Below are positions 8,029 to 17,752 of a stretch of DNA of 64,000 nucleotides, one piece after another. The stretch is from Pseudomonas anguilliseptica (GTDB lineage Bacteria > Pseudomonadota > Gammaproteobacteria > Pseudomonadales > Pseudomonadaceae). The stretch spans positions 620,001 to 684,000 of the forward strand of contig NZ_FNSC01000001.1 of NCBI RefSeq assembly GCF_900105355.1, in the 5' to 3' direction. The notes below the pieces were generated by a model that saw only the letters and a program-made list of their open reading frames with translations, was not told the origin of the DNA and searched no databases. Each line of letters opens with the position of its first letter. Position 1 is the first letter of the stretch. The position numbers and the translations under genes are program-made.

Positions 8029-11000
8029 ATGCGTGGGCCGACCCGTGGCGCGCTGGTGATACTGGTGCTGAGCATGCTGGTGTTGCTGCTCTGGCAGCTG
8101 CGCCAGGAGTCTCAGCAGTTGCTCGACAACCAGCGCCAGCTCGGCCTGGCCTACAGCTCGCAGCTGGCCAACCACTTGAGCCTGAACATGGTGCTCAAGG
8201 CCAGCGCTGGTCAGGCCCTGTTGCAACCTCATGTGTTGCCGCCAAGCAACCCGAATGAGTTGGAAGAGCTGCTGCACACCCTGCGCGGCGTGTTCCCGAC
8301 CCTGCGCAGCCTGGCCTGGATAAATGGCCAAGGCCGAATTATTGCCGACAGCCACGCCCCCACCGAAGACGCGCTGTACCTCGGCGAATTGCTGGCGCGC
8401 GGGCGCAGCGACAGTTTCTTCTACACCTTCAGTGCCAACGACAACGGTCGTATCTACCTGCTGCTGCGGCATAACCCCGACAGCGCCGCCAGCGGCTTCT
8501 GGGTGCTGCGCCTGACCAATCAGGCGCTGACCAGCTGGCTGCATGAACACCACCAAAGTCCACATCAGTGGCAACTGGAAGATCGCAACGTGCAGCGGGT
8601 GATTGCCAGCAACATGCCCCAGACGCTCAGCGGCTCCTCGGTGGCGCCCCCGGTTACCGCCGAGAACCTCGACCAGAGCCTGCTGCAAACCCCGCTCAAG
8701 GGCAGCGACTGGCAGCTGCGCGCGCTGTTCAATGAGCGCAAGGTGCGCGCCCAGCAATTGCCGCAACAGGCCAGCAAGCTGCTGCTGTTTATCCTCTGCG
8801 CCACCCTGACGCTGCTGGCGCTGTATCGCCTGCTGAACGAGCAACGCAACCTGCACGCACTGAATACCGCCTCACGGCGCTCATTGCAGCAGGCCGCCAG
8901 CGTACTCGGCGCCATCGAAGAACGTGTACTGGTCACCGACAGCAACGGCCAGCTGCAATACCTCAACCCGCAGGCCGAAGCGATGTTCGGCCTGAGCAAC
9001 AACGAGGCGCACGACTGGCACCTGCTCAAACTGCTGCCGCGTCTCGACCCGCTGCTGCTGCACGACACTGCCCTGCACAACGACCTCGGCCCTGACCTGG
9101 TGGAGATCCAGCAGAACGGTGTGGCGCACCTGTACGACATCAGCCGCAGCGACTTGAGCGAAGACAACAAACGCACCGGTTTTGTCTGGGTGCTGCGCGA
9201 TGTCACCGAAGAACAGCACGCCTCGCACGTGCTACAGGAAACCCGCCGACGCTACCAGGACATCTTTGACGGCACCGGCACGGCCCTCTGTGTACTCGAC
9301 CTGGCCGAGCTGCAGCGCTATCTGCAACAGCAGCAACTGCGCAGCATGACCAGCCTGCAACGCTGGCTGGACGAAGACCCGCAGCACCACAGCGAACTCT
9401 GCCAGCGCCTGCGCCTGACCGAGACCAACCAGGTGGCCCTGCAACTGCTCGGCGTCGACTCCAACCAGCAGGCTTGGCAGTATCTGTTCAACAGCGGCCC
9501 ACTGCGCCCGGATGGCTTTCGCATGCAGCTAATCAGCGCCCTGCTCAGCGGTAGCGGTCAGCTGGAAATGGAACGCCAGATCCTTACCCCGCAGGGCTAT
9601 GAGCGGCATCTGTGGCTATTGTTGCGCTTGCCGGAAAGCATCGACGACCTGCAGGCCGTGACCCTCAGCATCAGCGACATCACCAACCGCAAGCGCATTG
9701 AAACCTCGCTGATTGAACGCGAGCGCTTCTGGTCCGATGTGGTCAGCGCGGTGCCCGACACCATCTATGTGCACGACATCGCCGGCAAGCGGGTGATGTA
9801 CAGCAACAACCACCTCGGCCCTCAGCTGGGCTATAGCAAGGCGGAAATACAACAGCTCGGCGAGCGCCTGTGGGAGAAAATCCTGCACCCCGATGATGTC
9901 GAGCTGTACCAGCGCATGCGCAATATCCAGCAGGTACAGGGCAACGGCCTGCTGATGCAGTTCGAGCTGCGCTGGCGACACCGCGATGGCAGCTGGCACT
10001 GGTTCGATATCCGCGAGCAGGCCCTCTCGCGCGATGCCAAAGGCCGGGTCAGTCGGCTGATCGGCGTGGCCAAGGACATCACCGACCAGATCACCCACAG
10101 CGAATCCCTGCGCACCAGCGAGCAGCGCTATCGCCTGCTGGCGGAAAGCATCAGCGACGTGATCTTCTCCACCGATGCCCAGCTGCAGCTCAACTATGTC
10201 AGACCGTCGGTGATGCCAGTGCTTGGTTATGACAGCGAGTGGGCGCTGACCAACGGCTTCCAGAGCCTGGCCACCAACCCACGTCAGCTGAGCGGCTTCT
10301 ACGCCCTGCTCGACCGTGTGCGTAACGCCCTTGGCGACCCGCAGCGGCTGGCCGAGCTGCGCGCCGAGTTTCTACCGCAGCTGTTCGTCTTCGATGCACT
10401 GCGAGCCGACGGCCAGAAGATTCCGGTGGAACTGCGCCTGGTACCAATGTGGGATGACAGTGGGCGCTTCGAAGGCCTGCTCGGTGTCGGCCGCGACATC
10501 AGCCTGCAGCGCCGCGCGGAGAAAGACCTGCGCATGGCCGCCACGGTATTCGAACACTCCACCGCGGCGATTCTGGTCACCGATCCGGCCGGCTATATCG
10601 TTCAGGTCAACAATGCCTTCAGCCGGGTCAGCGGCTACAGCTCCAAGCAGATTCTCGACCAGCTGCCGAGCATGCTTACCGCCGACACCCAGCAGGCCAG
10701 CCACCTGGCCTATGTGATCAAACAGCTCAACCAGCAGGGCAGCTGGGAAGGCGAGGTGTGGCTCAAGCGCAGAAGCGGCGAGAAGTTCCCGGCCTGGGTC
10801 GGCATCACCGCAGTCAAGGACGATGAAGGCGACCTGGTCAGTTACGTGTGCTTCTTCAGCGACATCAGCGAGCGCAAGGCCAGTGAACAGCGTATCCACC
10901 GCCTGGCCTACTACGACGCCCTGACCCAACTGCCCAACCGCACGCTGTTCCAGGACCGCCTGCACAGTGCCCTGCAGCATGGCGAGCGGCACCAGGAGTG

Positions 11001-12216
11001 GGTGGTGCTGATGTTCCTCGACCTCGACCGCTTCAAGCCGATCAACGATTCGCTCGGCCACGCCGCCGGCGACCGCATGCTCAAGGAAGTCGCGGTGCGT
11101 CTGTGCGCCTGCGTGGACAGTGACGACACCGTGGCGCGCATGGGGGGTGATGAGTTCACCCTGCTGCTGCAATCCCAGGCCCAGCGCGAAGGTGCGCTGA
11201 CCCGCGCGATCCATGTCGGCGAGCAGATTCTCGCCAGCCTGGCGCAACCGTTTATTCTCGAAGGCCGCGAGTTCTTCGTCACCGCCAGTATCGGTATCGC
11301 CCTCAGCCCGCAGGATGGCAACGAGCTGAGCCAGCTGATGAAGAACGCCGACACGGCGATGTACCACGCCAAAGAACGCGGCAAGAACAACTTCCAGTTC
11401 TACCAGGCCGACATGAACGCCTGCGCCCTGCAGCGCCTGGAGCTGGAAAGCGACCTGCGCCACGCCCTCGAACAGGGCGAGTTCAAGCTGTATTACCAGC
11501 CGCAGTTCTCCGGCGACGGTAAACGCCTGACTGGAGCCGAAGCGCTGCTGCGCTGGCAGCATCCGCAGCGCGGCCTAGTGCCGCCGAATGACTTTATTCC
11601 GGTGCTCGAAGAGTTGGGCCTGGTGGTCCAGGTCGGCGACTGGGTGCTGCGCGAGTCCTGCCGGCAACTGGCCGAATGGCACGGGGCGAAGATTCGCGTA
11701 CCGAAGATTTCGGTCAACCTCTCGGCCCGGCAGTTTGCCGAAGGCGACCTCGATCAGCGCATCGCCGAGATTCTCCAGCACAGCGGTATTCCCGCCGGCT
11801 GCCTGGAGCTGGAGCTGACCGAAAGCATTCTGATGGAAGACGTGGCCAACGCCATGCAGACGCTCAGCAGCCTGAAGAAACTCGGCGTGTTTATCGCCAT
11901 CGACGACTTCGGCACCGGTTACAGCTCACTGAACTACCTCAAGCAGTTTCCCATCGACGTGCTGAAGATCGACCGCAGTTTTGTCGACGTCCTGCCCCAC
12001 GGCGAGCAGGACGGGCAGATTGCCCGGGCGATCATCGCCATGGCCCACAGCCTGAACCTCACGGTAATCGCCGAAGGCGTGGAAACCCTGGCTCAGCTGG
12101 ACTTCCTGCGCGGCCACGACTGCGACGAAGTGCAGGGCTTCCTGCTCGGCAGACCAATGCCGGCCCACCAGTTCACCGCGCTGTTTACCGGCACCGCGCT
12201 GTTTATGCTGAGCTGA
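8029..12216 (+). CDS. morA: MorA-like PAS-GGDEF-EAL membrane protein (c-di-GMP synthesis/degradation)
   Basis: Bifunctional regulator of motility and biofilm, 1395 aa from ATG 8029 (GAGG just upstream); an in-frame TTG at 7969 would add 20 residues. Transmembrane segments at about 7-25 and 250-270 enclose a periplasmic sensor domain. Then come about five PAS-like domains (roughly 283-390, 406-550, 564-690, 697-830, 837-960), a GGDEF domain with intact GGDEF at 1039-1043, and an EAL domain with EAL at 1171-1173, NLSARQF, ELTES, DDFGTGYSSL and EGVET. The inhibitory RxxD site before GGDEF is DSDD, so product inhibition may be absent. Adjacent glyA and the later mapZ-radA order matches P. aeruginosa morA. 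Confidence 0.93.
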   Translation: MRGPTRGALVILVLSMLVLLLWQLRQESQQLLDNQRQLGLAYSSQLANHLSLNMVLKASAGQALLQPHVLPPSNPNELEELLHTLRGVFPTLRSLAWINGQGRIIADSHAPTEDALYLGELLARGRSDSFFYTFSANDNGRIYLLLRHNPDSAASGFWVLRLTNQALTSWLHEHHQSPHQWQLEDRNVQRVIASNMPQTLSGSSVAPPVTAENLDQSLLQTPLKGSDWQLRALFNERKVRAQQLPQQASKLLLFILCATLTLLALYRLLNEQRNLHALNTASRRSLQQAASVLGAIEERVLVTDSNGQLQYLNPQAEAMFGLSNNEAHDWHLLKLLPRLDPLLLHDTALHNDLGPDLVEIQQNGVAHLYDISRSDLSEDNKRTGFVWVLRDVTEEQHASHVLQETRRRYQDIFDGTGTALCVLDLAELQRYLQQQQLRSMTSLQRWLDEDPQHHSELCQRLRLTETNQVALQLLGVDSNQQAWQYLFNSGPLRPDGFRMQLISALLSGSGQLEMERQILTPQGYERHLWLLLRLPESIDDLQAVTLSISDITNRKRIETSLIERERFWSDVVSAVPDTIYVHDIAGKRVMYSNNHLGPQLGYSKAEIQQLGERLWEKILHPDDVELYQRMRNIQQVQGNGLLMQFELRWRHRDGSWHWFDIREQALSRDAKGRVSRLIGVAKDITDQITHSESLRTSEQRYRLLAESISDVIFSTDAQLQLNYVRPSVMPVLGYDSEWALTNGFQSLATNPRQLSGFYALLDRVRNALGDPQRLAELRAEFLPQLFVFDALRADGQKIPVELRLVPMWDDSGRFEGLLGVGRDISLQRRAEKDLRMAATVFEHSTAAILVTDPAGYIVQVNNAFSRVSGYSSKQILDQLPSMLTADTQQASHLAYVIKQLNQQGSWEGEVWLKRRSGEKFPAWVGITAVKDDEGDLVSYVCFFSDISERKASEQRIHRLAYYDALTQLPNRTLFQDRLHSALQHGERHQEWVVLMFLDLDRFKPINDSLGHAAGDRMLKEVAVRLCACVDSDDTVARMGGDEFTLLLQSQAQREGALTRAIHVGEQILASLAQPFILEGREFFVTASIGIALSPQDGNELSQLMKNADTAMYHAKERGKNNFQFYQADMNACALQRLELESDLRHALEQGEFKLYYQPQFSGDGKRLTGAEALLRWQHPQRGLVPPNDFIPVLEELGLVVQVGDWVLRESCRQLAEWHGAKIRVPKISVNLSARQFAEGDLDQRIAEILQHSGIPAGCLELELTESILMEDVANAMQTLSSLKKLGVFIAIDDFGTGYSSLNYLKQFPIDVLKIDRSFVDVLPHGEQDGQIARAIIAMAHSLNLTVIAEGVETLAQLDFLRGHDCDEVQGFLLGRPMPAHQFTALFTGTALFMLS

Positions 12217-12341
12217 ATCGTCGGCGTGCATGAGCCCCGCTTGTCCGTCAGATGACCACGCTTCATATGCCTGTTTAGTGCGGATGAGGTAGAATTCGCC
12301 CCCTCTTTCTACCGCCCAGCTGATTTTCTCAGGGGAATGCT

Positions 12342-13595
12342 ATGTTCAGCCGTGATTTGACTATCGCCCGTTATGACGCCGAATTGTTTGCCGCGATGGA
12401 GCAAGAAGCCCAGCGCCAGGAACATCACATCGAGCTGATCGCCTCGGAGAACTACACCAGCCCAGCGGTGATGGAAGCCCAAGGCTCGGTACTGACCAAT
12501 AAGTACGCCGAAGGCTATCCAGGCAAGCGTTACTACGGCGGTTGCGAATACGTCGACATCGTCGAGCAGCTGGCCATCGACCGTGCCAAGGAACTGTTCG
12601 GTGCCGACTACGCCAACGTTCAGCCGCACTCCGGTTCGCAAGCCAACAGCTCCGTGTATATGGCTCTGCTGGAAGCCGGTGACACCGTACTGGGCATGAG
12701 CCTGGCCCACGGCGGCCACCTGACCCACGGCGCCAGCGTCAGCTTCTCCGGCAAGATGTACAACGCCGTGCAGTACGGCATCACCGATGCCGGCCTGATT
12801 GACTACGACGAAGTCGAGCGCCTGGCCGTTGAGCACAAGCCGAAGATGATCATCGCCGGCTTCAGCGCCTACTCGCAGGTGCTGGACTTCCCACGTTTCC
12901 GCGCCATCGCCGACAAAGTCGGTGCCTACCTGTTCGTTGACATGGCCCACGTGGCCGGTCTGGTTGCTGCGGGCGTGTACCCGAACCCGGTGCCATTCGC
13001 CGACGTGGTCACCACCACCACACACAAAACCCTGCGCGGCCCACGCGGCGGCCTGATCCTCGCCCGCGCAAACGAAGCGCTGGAGAAGAAATTCAACTCC
13101 GCAGTATTCCCAGGCGGCCAAGGCGGCCCGCTGGAGCACGTAATCGCCGCCAAGGCCGTGTGCTTCAAAGAAGCCCTGCAGCCTGAGTTCAAGGCCTACC
13201 AGCAGCAAGTGATCAAGAACGCCCAGGCCATGGCCAGCGTGTTTATCGAAAACGGCTACGACGTGGTGTCCGGCGGTACTGAAAACCACCTGTTCCTGCT
13301 CAGCCTGATCAAGCAGGACATCACCGGTAAAGACGCCGACGCCGCCCTGGGCCGCGCCTTTATCACCGTGAACAAGAACAGCGTGCCGAACGACCCACGT
13401 TCGCCGTTCGTCACCTCCGGCCTGCGTATCGGCACCCCAGCCGTGACCACTCGCGGCTTCAAGGAAGACGAGTGCCGCGCGCTGGCAGGCTGGATCTGCG
13501 AGATCCTCGCCAACCTGGGCAACGACGCTGTTGAAGCGCGCGTGCGCGAGCAAGTCAAAGCGGTCTGCGCCAAGTTCCCGGTTTACGGCAACTAA
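12342..13595 (+). CDS. glyA: Serine hydroxymethyltransferase
   Basis: PLP enzyme converting serine and tetrahydrofolate to glycine and methylene-THF; 417 aa, cytosolic homodimer/tetramer. The PLP lysine is in [14 protein letters not shown] (near residue 230), and the N-terminus [19 protein letters not shown] and the [11 protein letters not shown] motif are canonical. AGGGGAA lies before the ATG. A strong intrinsic terminator follows, so it is probably monocistronic. A TAGAAT -10-like box at 12290 lies close upstream but lacks a clear -35. Pseudomonas often has several glyA genes; this one occupies the morA-linked position. Confidence 0.97.
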   Translation: MFSRDLTIARYDAELFAAMEQEAQRQEHHIELIASENYTSPAVMEAQGSVLTNKYAEGYPGKRYYGGCEYVDIVEQLAIDRAKELFGADYANVQPHSGSQANSSVYMALLEAGDTVLGMSLAHGGHLTHGASVSFSGKMYNAVQYGITDAGLIDYDEVERLAVEHKPKMIIAGFSAYSQVLDFPRFRAIADKVGAYLFVDMAHVAGLVAAGVYPNPVPFADVVTTTTHKTLRGPRGGLILARANEALEKKFNSAVFPGGQGGPLEHVIAAKAVCFKEALQPEFKAYQQQVIKNAQAMASVFIENGYDVVSGGTENHLFLLSLIKQDITGKDADAALGRAFITVNKNSVPNDPRSPFVTSGLRIGTPAVTTRGFKEDECRALAGWICEILANLGNDAVEARVREQVKAVCAKFPVYGN

Positions 13596-13610
13596 TCAGC
13601 AACTGCTGCT

Positions 13611-13640
13611 AAAAAGCCCGCCTCCTGGCGGGCTTTTTTA
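13611..13640 (+). terminator. Intrinsic terminator after glyA
   Basis: A-run, stem GCCCGCC / GGCGGGC with a 4-nt loop, then six T residues. Classical rho-independent terminator 15 bp after the glyA stop. Confidence 0.9.
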
Positions 13641-13731
13641 TATCTGCCGCGCCACCCTCAGCACAGATAAAACCAAGCCATCATCAGCAGCCTTGGCTAT
13701 AGTGGATAAAACCTCGCAGGAGTTTCTTTGC

Positions 13732-14103
13732 ATGAGCGAAACAGCCAATGAGCGTCGGCGCTTTCACCGCATCGCTTTCGACGCCCCCACCGAGATAGTG
13801 CAAGGGGAACGGCGTTGGGCGGTCGAATTGCATGACGTATCGCTGAAAGGCCTGCTGATCAAGCGTCCCAATGGCTGGAATGGCGACCCTAATCAGCCAT
13901 TCGAGGCCAATATCCAACTGGCCGACGACACCCGCGTGCTCATGGAAGTGGTACTGACCCGCACCCAGTCGGATCTACTCGGCTTTGTTTGCCGGCATAT
14001 CGACCTCGACTCGATCAGTCACCTGCGCCGCCTGGTGGAACTCAACCTCGGCGATGACAGCCTGCTGGAACGCGAACTCGCCGCCCTCGGCGAAGACGAA
14101 TAA
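13732..14103 (+). CDS. mapZ: PilZ-domain c-di-GMP receptor MapZ
   Basis: Single PilZ domain, 123 aa, from ATG 13732 with GCAGGAG upstream. It binds c-di-GMP through the RRRFHR motif (residues 7-12) and the DVSLKG (DxSxxG) motif near residue 38. In P. aeruginosa MapZ binds the chemotaxis methyltransferase CheR1 and inhibits it when c-di-GMP is high. The C-terminal [21 protein letters not shown] stretch matches my memory of that protein. A strong terminator follows directly. With MorA 1.5 kb upstream, it forms part of a local c-di-GMP gene group. Confidence 0.9.
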   Translation: MSETANERRRFHRIAFDAPTEIVQGERRWAVELHDVSLKGLLIKRPNGWNGDPNQPFEANIQLADDTRVLMEVVLTRTQSDLLGFVCRHIDLDSISHLRRLVELNLGDDSLLERELAALGEDE

Positions 14104-14131
14104 AAAAGGAGGCCTCGGCCTCCTTTTTTCA
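14103..14131 (+). terminator. Intrinsic terminator after mapZ
   Basis: A-run, stem GGAGGCC / GGCCTCC with a 2-nt loop, then six T residues, overlapping the mapZ stop codon. The A and T runs on both sides would let it work for the minus strand too. Confidence 0.9.
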
Positions 14132-14150
14132 TCCTGCCTGCGCGGATTTA

Positions 14151-14290
14151 GAACGTGTTTACGATTTCGCGAGCTAGAGCCAGACAAGGCAAAAACAGCC
14201 GAGGAAGCGCAGTTTACGAGCTGTAAATGAGCATTCCGAGGCTGTTTTTAACGCCGGATGGCCGACGCGCAGTAGATCGTAAACAGGTTC
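14151..14290. repeat. Nested palindromic repeat, copy A
   Basis: Member of a six-copy family in this window. Inner stem AAAAACAGCC / GGCTGTTTTT encloses GAGGAAGCGCAG, TTTAC-gagct-GTAAA and GAGCATTCCGAG. The outer arms GTTTACGAT / ATCGTAAAC are specific to this copy yet complementary. It lies between the mapZ terminator and the radA stop codon (convergent genes). Confidence 0.85.
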
Positions 14291-15655
14291 TTACTCGAAC
14301 AACGCATCCAGCGCTTGCTCCAGGCGCGTGACGGCAATCACCTGCAGCCCCGGCGGCGGATCTTTCGGCGCATTACCCTTGGGCACGATGGCGCGCTTGA
14401 AGCCGTGCTTGGCCGCCTCCTTCAAACGCTCCTGACCACTGGGCACGGGGCGAATCTCGCCAGACAGCCCGACCTCGCCAAACACCAGCAGGTCATGCGG
14501 CAATGGCTTGTTGCGCAGGCTGGAAATCACCGCCGCCATCAGCGCCAGGTCCGATGCGGTTTCCAGCACCTTGACCCCGCCGACCACGTTGAGGAACACG
14601 TCCTGATCATAGGTCGGGATGCCGCCATGCCGATGCAGCACGGCCAGAAGCATGGCCAGGCGGTTCTGATCCAGGCCCAGGGTGACACGGCGCGGATTGG
14701 CCATATGGCTGGTGTCGACCAGCGCCTGCACTTCCACCAGCATCGGCCGGGTGCCTTCCCAGGTGGCCATCACCACACTGCCGGGGACTTCTTCCTGGGC
14801 GCGGGTAAGAAAGATCGCCGAGGGGTTGGTGACCTCTTTCAGGCCCTTGTCGGTCATGCCGAACACACCCAGTTCGTTGATCGCACCAAAGCGGTTCTTT
14901 ACCGCGCGCAGCAAACGCAGGCGACCGTCGGACTCACCCTCGAAATACAGCACGGTATCGACCATATGTTCGAGCACGCGCGGGCCGGCCAGCGCGCCCT
15001 CCTTGGTCACATGGCCGACCAGGAAGATCGCCGTACCGCTCTGCTTGGCAAACCGCACCAGCAGCGCCGCACTTTCGCGCACCTGGGCGACGCCGCCAGG
15101 GGCCGACTGCAGCTGTTCGGTAAAGATGGTCTGGATCGAGTCGATCACCATCACCTTTGGCTTTTCCAGGCGCGCAGTGGCGATGATGCTTTCGATGCAG
15201 GTTTCGGTCATGACCTTGAGCTTGTCTTCCGGCAAACCCAGGCGGCGGGCGCGCATGGCCACCTGTTGCTGGGATTCCTCACCGGTGACATACAGCGCGG
15301 GAAAGCGCGTGGCGATATTGCAGAGGGTCTGCAGGAGGATGGTCGATTTACCGATGCCGGGGTCGCCGCCGATCAGCACCACCGAACCGTCCACCAGGCC
15401 GCCGCCGAGCACGCGATCCAGCTCGCCAGAGGCGGTGGAGAAACGCGGCACTTCCTCGACGCTGACCTCGGCCAGGGTCTTAAGCTGCGCCTGCTCGCCG
15501 GCCCAACCCGCGCGGCCACTGGGGGTGGCCGCATTGGCTTCGAGCAGGGTTTCGACCAGGGTATTCCAGGCGCCGCACTCGCCGCACTGGCCGGCCCATT
15601 TCGGGAAGGTGGCGCCGCACTCGCTGCAGCCATACATGCGCTTGGCCTTGGCCAT
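14291..15655 (-). CDS. radA: DNA repair protein RadA
   Basis: RecA-like ATPase that drives branch migration in homologous recombination; 454 aa. Domains in order: N-terminal four-Cys zinc finger (CSECG...CGECG, residues 10-27), RecA-type ATPase with Walker A GGDPGIGKST (about residue 97-106), the RadA signature KNRFG (near 253), and a C-terminal Lon-protease-like domain. The ATG at 15655 is supported by GGAGTCC upstream. Its 3' end abuts repeat copy A. The neighbouring DUF465 genes are on the same strand upstream. Confidence 0.97.
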   Translation of the reverse strand: MAKAKRMYGCSECGATFPKWAGQCGECGAWNTLVETLLEANAATPSGRAGWAGEQAQLKTLAEVSVEEVPRFSTASGELDRVLGGGLVDGSVVLIGGDPGIGKSTILLQTLCNIATRFPALYVTGEESQQQVAMRARRLGLPEDKLKVMTETCIESIIATARLEKPKVMVIDSIQTIFTEQLQSAPGGVAQVRESAALLVRFAKQSGTAIFLVGHVTKEGALAGPRVLEHMVDTVLYFEGESDGRLRLLRAVKNRFGAINELGVFGMTDKGLKEVTNPSAIFLTRAQEEVPGSVVMATWEGTRPMLVEVQALVDTSHMANPRRVTLGLDQNRLAMLLAVLHRHGGIPTYDQDVFLNVVGGVKVLETASDLALMAAVISSLRNKPLPHDLLVFGEVGLSGEIRPVPSGQERLKEAAKHGFKRAIVPKGNAPKDPPPGLQVIAVTRLEQALDALFE

Positions 15656-15723
15656 GCCGGACTCCTATAAACGCTGAGCCCGGATCATACGAAATAACTG
15701 GATATATTTACAGTCCCATGCAG

Positions 15724-16002
15724 CTATCCCTTGCAACCGTTACCACAGCCACAACACTGCCCGGCAGCGCGTTTTAACCGGCGCGCGAGATCATCCTTGA
15801 TGCCGACACGCTCCTGCTTGAGGACAAGCAGCGCAGCATCAGCCAGCAGCTCGCTGCCCGCCTCGATCCGGCAGATACGCTTATCCAGGCTTTCGTAGAT
15901 GTCAGCCAGGCGGGCGAAGTCAGCATCGCCCTGGCGCAACTCATGCAGCGCGCCACGCAGTTCGGGGAAGTCCTTGATCAACGGATGGTGTTCAACATGC
16001 AT
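15724..16002 (-). CDS. DUF465 (YdcH-like) small protein with Cys-rich tail
   Basis: 92 aa. The first ~70 residues match the YdcH/DUF465 pattern of a short helical hairpin beginning HHPLIKDFPELRGALHEL and carrying SLDKRICRIEAGSE. The C-terminus ends QCCGCGNGCKG, with four Cys in seven residues, unlike the paralogue at 16087. Such a tail could bind a metal or react with thiols; this is inference. AGAGGAA lies before the ATG. Function of the family is not established. Confidence 0.8.
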   Translation of the reverse strand: MHVEHHPLIKDFPELRGALHELRQGDADFARLADIYESLDKRICRIEAGSELLADAALLVLKQERVGIKDDLARRLKRAAGQCCGCGNGCKG

Positions 16003-16086
16003 GCGGGCATTCCTCTGGGATAGTCATTGCCTGCAGACTATCCCCTGAGCCGGGACCAGCACTTGACCCGGATCAAGCCCATCACG

Positions 16087-16329
16087 CTATGGCGTGCGGC
16101 CCAGCAAGCCGGCCAATTCATCCTTGAGGCTAACGCGCTGCATCTTCAGGCCCAGCAGCAACATCTCATCCATGGCCACCCGACCGCTTTCCGCCTCATA
16201 GATACGCTTGTCGAGTTCTTCATACTCCTCGGCCAACCGGGCGAAATGCCCATCACTGGACAACAAGGCGTGCAGCTGCGTCTTGAACTCGGGAAACTCG
16301 CGGTGCAGCGGGTGATGTTCCAGTGGCAT
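16087..16329 (-). CDS. DUF465 (YdcH-like) small protein
   Basis: 80 aa from ATG 16329 (AGGA 8 nt upstream); an upstream ATG at 16356 is less conserved-looking. The sequence MPLEHHPLHREFPEF...LDKRIYEAESGR...LKMQRVSLKDELAGLL is the DUF465 helical hairpin. It is a tandem paralogue of the gene at 15724 without the Cys tail. Role unknown; family members are small, abundant, cytosolic proteins. Confidence 0.82.
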   Translation of the reverse strand: MPLEHHPLHREFPEFKTQLHALLSSDGHFARLAEEYEELDKRIYEAESGRVAMDEMLLLGLKMQRVSLKDELAGLLGRTP

Positions 16330-16466
16330 AACGGCATCCTCATGGCGGGCCTTCATTTGAGCCTAGCCCAGTCGCGCCGGCTCTGCCGAAACGCCTTGCA
16401 ACACGGGCCTCAGGCGACTTCTGCTAGCGTTGCCCAAGCTTCAAACGCCATCAACGGGAACGGGTT

Positions 16467-17213
16467 ATGAGTACAACATCAGGATGTTCGGCATGCCGTG
16501 ATGGCCAGGGCCTGGACTTTCCCATCAGCATGGCCTTTCAGCCCATTATCAACCTGAGCACCGGGACTATATTCGCCCACGAAGCGCTGGTGCGCGGCAC
16601 AGCCGGTGAATCCACCGGCAGCCTGCTGAGCCAGCTCACCGCAGACAACCTCTACACGTTCGATCAGGCCTGCCGGGTTACCGCCCTGGAATGGGCGGCC
16701 AAGCTGCAGGTACCGGCCATGGTTTCGATCAACTTTATGCCCAACGCGGTGTACAAACCCGAGACCTGCATCCGCGCCACGCTGGCGGCGGCCAAGCGCT
16801 TCAACTTCCCGCTGCGGCGAATCATTTTCGAGGTCACCGAACAGGAGCCGGTACTGGACGTCGACCACCTCACCGGCATCCTGCGCGCTTACCGCAAGCA
16901 GGGCTTTATGACCGCCATCGATGACTTCGGCGCAGGCTATGCCGGCCTCAATCTGCTGGCCGACTTTCAGCCTGACCTGATCAAACTGGACATGCCGCTG
17001 ATACGCGATATCGAGCAGGACAGCGTGCGGCAGATTCTGGTCGAAGCCGCCCTGCGGATGTGCCGCAAACTGAATATCCGGGTAATTGCCGAAGGCATCG
17101 AAAGCCTCGGCGAATTGCATGCATTGCGCGACATGGGCGTGGAGCTGTTTCAGGGTTACCTGCTGGCCAAACCGGGGTTCGAGTCGCTGCCCGAGGCTCA
17201 CTACCCGGCCTGA
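16467..17213 (+). CDS. Stand-alone EAL-domain c-di-GMP phosphodiesterase
   Basis: 248 aa EAL domain without a membrane segment. Key residues look intact: EAL at 39-41 (HEALVRG), SINFMP, FEVTEQE, the DDFGAGYAGLNLL loop, DLIKLDMP and AEGIE. This suggests active hydrolysis of c-di-GMP to pGpG. The N-terminus MSTTSGCSACRDGQG contains two Cys in CSAC, a possible metal or redox site (inference). No partner sensor is adjacent; mscL follows after 67 bp. Confidence 0.9.
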   Translation: MSTTSGCSACRDGQGLDFPISMAFQPIINLSTGTIFAHEALVRGTAGESTGSLLSQLTADNLYTFDQACRVTALEWAAKLQVPAMVSINFMPNAVYKPETCIRATLAAAKRFNFPLRRIIFEVTEQEPVLDVDHLTGILRAYRKQGFMTAIDDFGAGYAGLNLLADFQPDLIKLDMPLIRDIEQDSVRQILVEAALRMCRKLNIRVIAEGIESLGELHALRDMGVELFQGYLLAKPGFESLPEAHYPA

Positions 17214-17280
17214 GAAGTAGCTGGCAAGCGGCGCGCACTGGATTACACTCAGCGCAACCTCACCTACCAGGGAACGCAGC

Positions 17281-17694
17281 ATGAGCATACTCAGTGAATT
17301 CAAAGCCTTTGCCGTCAAAGGCAATGTGGTCGACATGGCCGTGGGCATCATCATCGGCGCGGCCTTCGGCAAGATCGTCTCGTCCTTTGTCGGTGACGTG
17401 GTAATGCCACCGCTGGGCGTGCTGATTGGCGGTGTGGACTTCACTGACCTGGCCATCACCCTGAAGGCTGCCGAAGGCGATCTGCCTGCTGTGGTGTTGG
17501 CCTACGGCAAGGTTATCCAGACCGTGCTCGACTTCCTGATCGTCGCATTCGCCATCTTTATGGGCATCAAGGTGCTCAACAAACTCAAGCGCGAAGAAGA
17601 AGCGGCGCCCGCAGCCCCCGCTCCACCGACAAAGGATCAGGAACTGCTCAGCGAGATCCGCGATTTGCTCAAGGCGCAGCAAGCCAAGGAGTAG
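17281..17694 (+). CDS. mscL: Large-conductance mechanosensitive channel
   Basis: 137 aa, two transmembrane helices. The N-terminus [37 protein letters not shown] and the start of TM1 are characteristic; TM2 is about residues 68-95 and the C-terminal helix is charged. The homopentamer opens under hypo-osmotic stress to release solutes. AGGGAAC lies before the ATG. A bidirectional terminator separates it from fpr. Confidence 0.97.
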   Translation: MSILSEFKAFAVKGNVVDMAVGIIIGAAFGKIVSSFVGDVVMPPLGVLIGGVDFTDLAITLKAAEGDLPAVVLAYGKVIQTVLDFLIVAFAIFMGIKVLNKLKREEEAAPAAPAPPTKDQELLSEIRDLLKAQQAKE

Positions 17695-17712
17695 CGCCCG
17701 GCAATAACGAAT

Positions 17713-17737
17713 AAAGGCACCCTCGGGTGCCTTTTGT
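17713..17737. terminator. Terminator shared by mscL and fpr
   Basis: AAAGGCACCC / GGGTGCCTTTT with a 2-4 nt loop lies between convergent mscL and fpr. A- and T-rich ends on both sides allow function in both directions. Confidence 0.8.
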
Positions 17738-17752
17738 TTGGTGCAACAATCC

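Noticed and set aside
7644..8075. Minus-strand frame of 143 codons upstream of morA
   Set aside because: Pro/Arg/Gly-rich composition, no ribosome binding site, overlaps the morA start region.
12217..12341. Possible glycine riboswitch before glyA
   Set aside because: Only 125 bp are available and I see no tandem aptamer motifs; a TAGAAT box is the only suggestive feature.
12309..13553. Open frame of 414 codons antisense to glyA
   Set aside because: glyA is unmistakable on the other strand; the antisense frame has no recognisable domain.
14315..15677. Two long plus-strand frames antisense to radA
   Set aside because: No domain or start signals; radA is certain.
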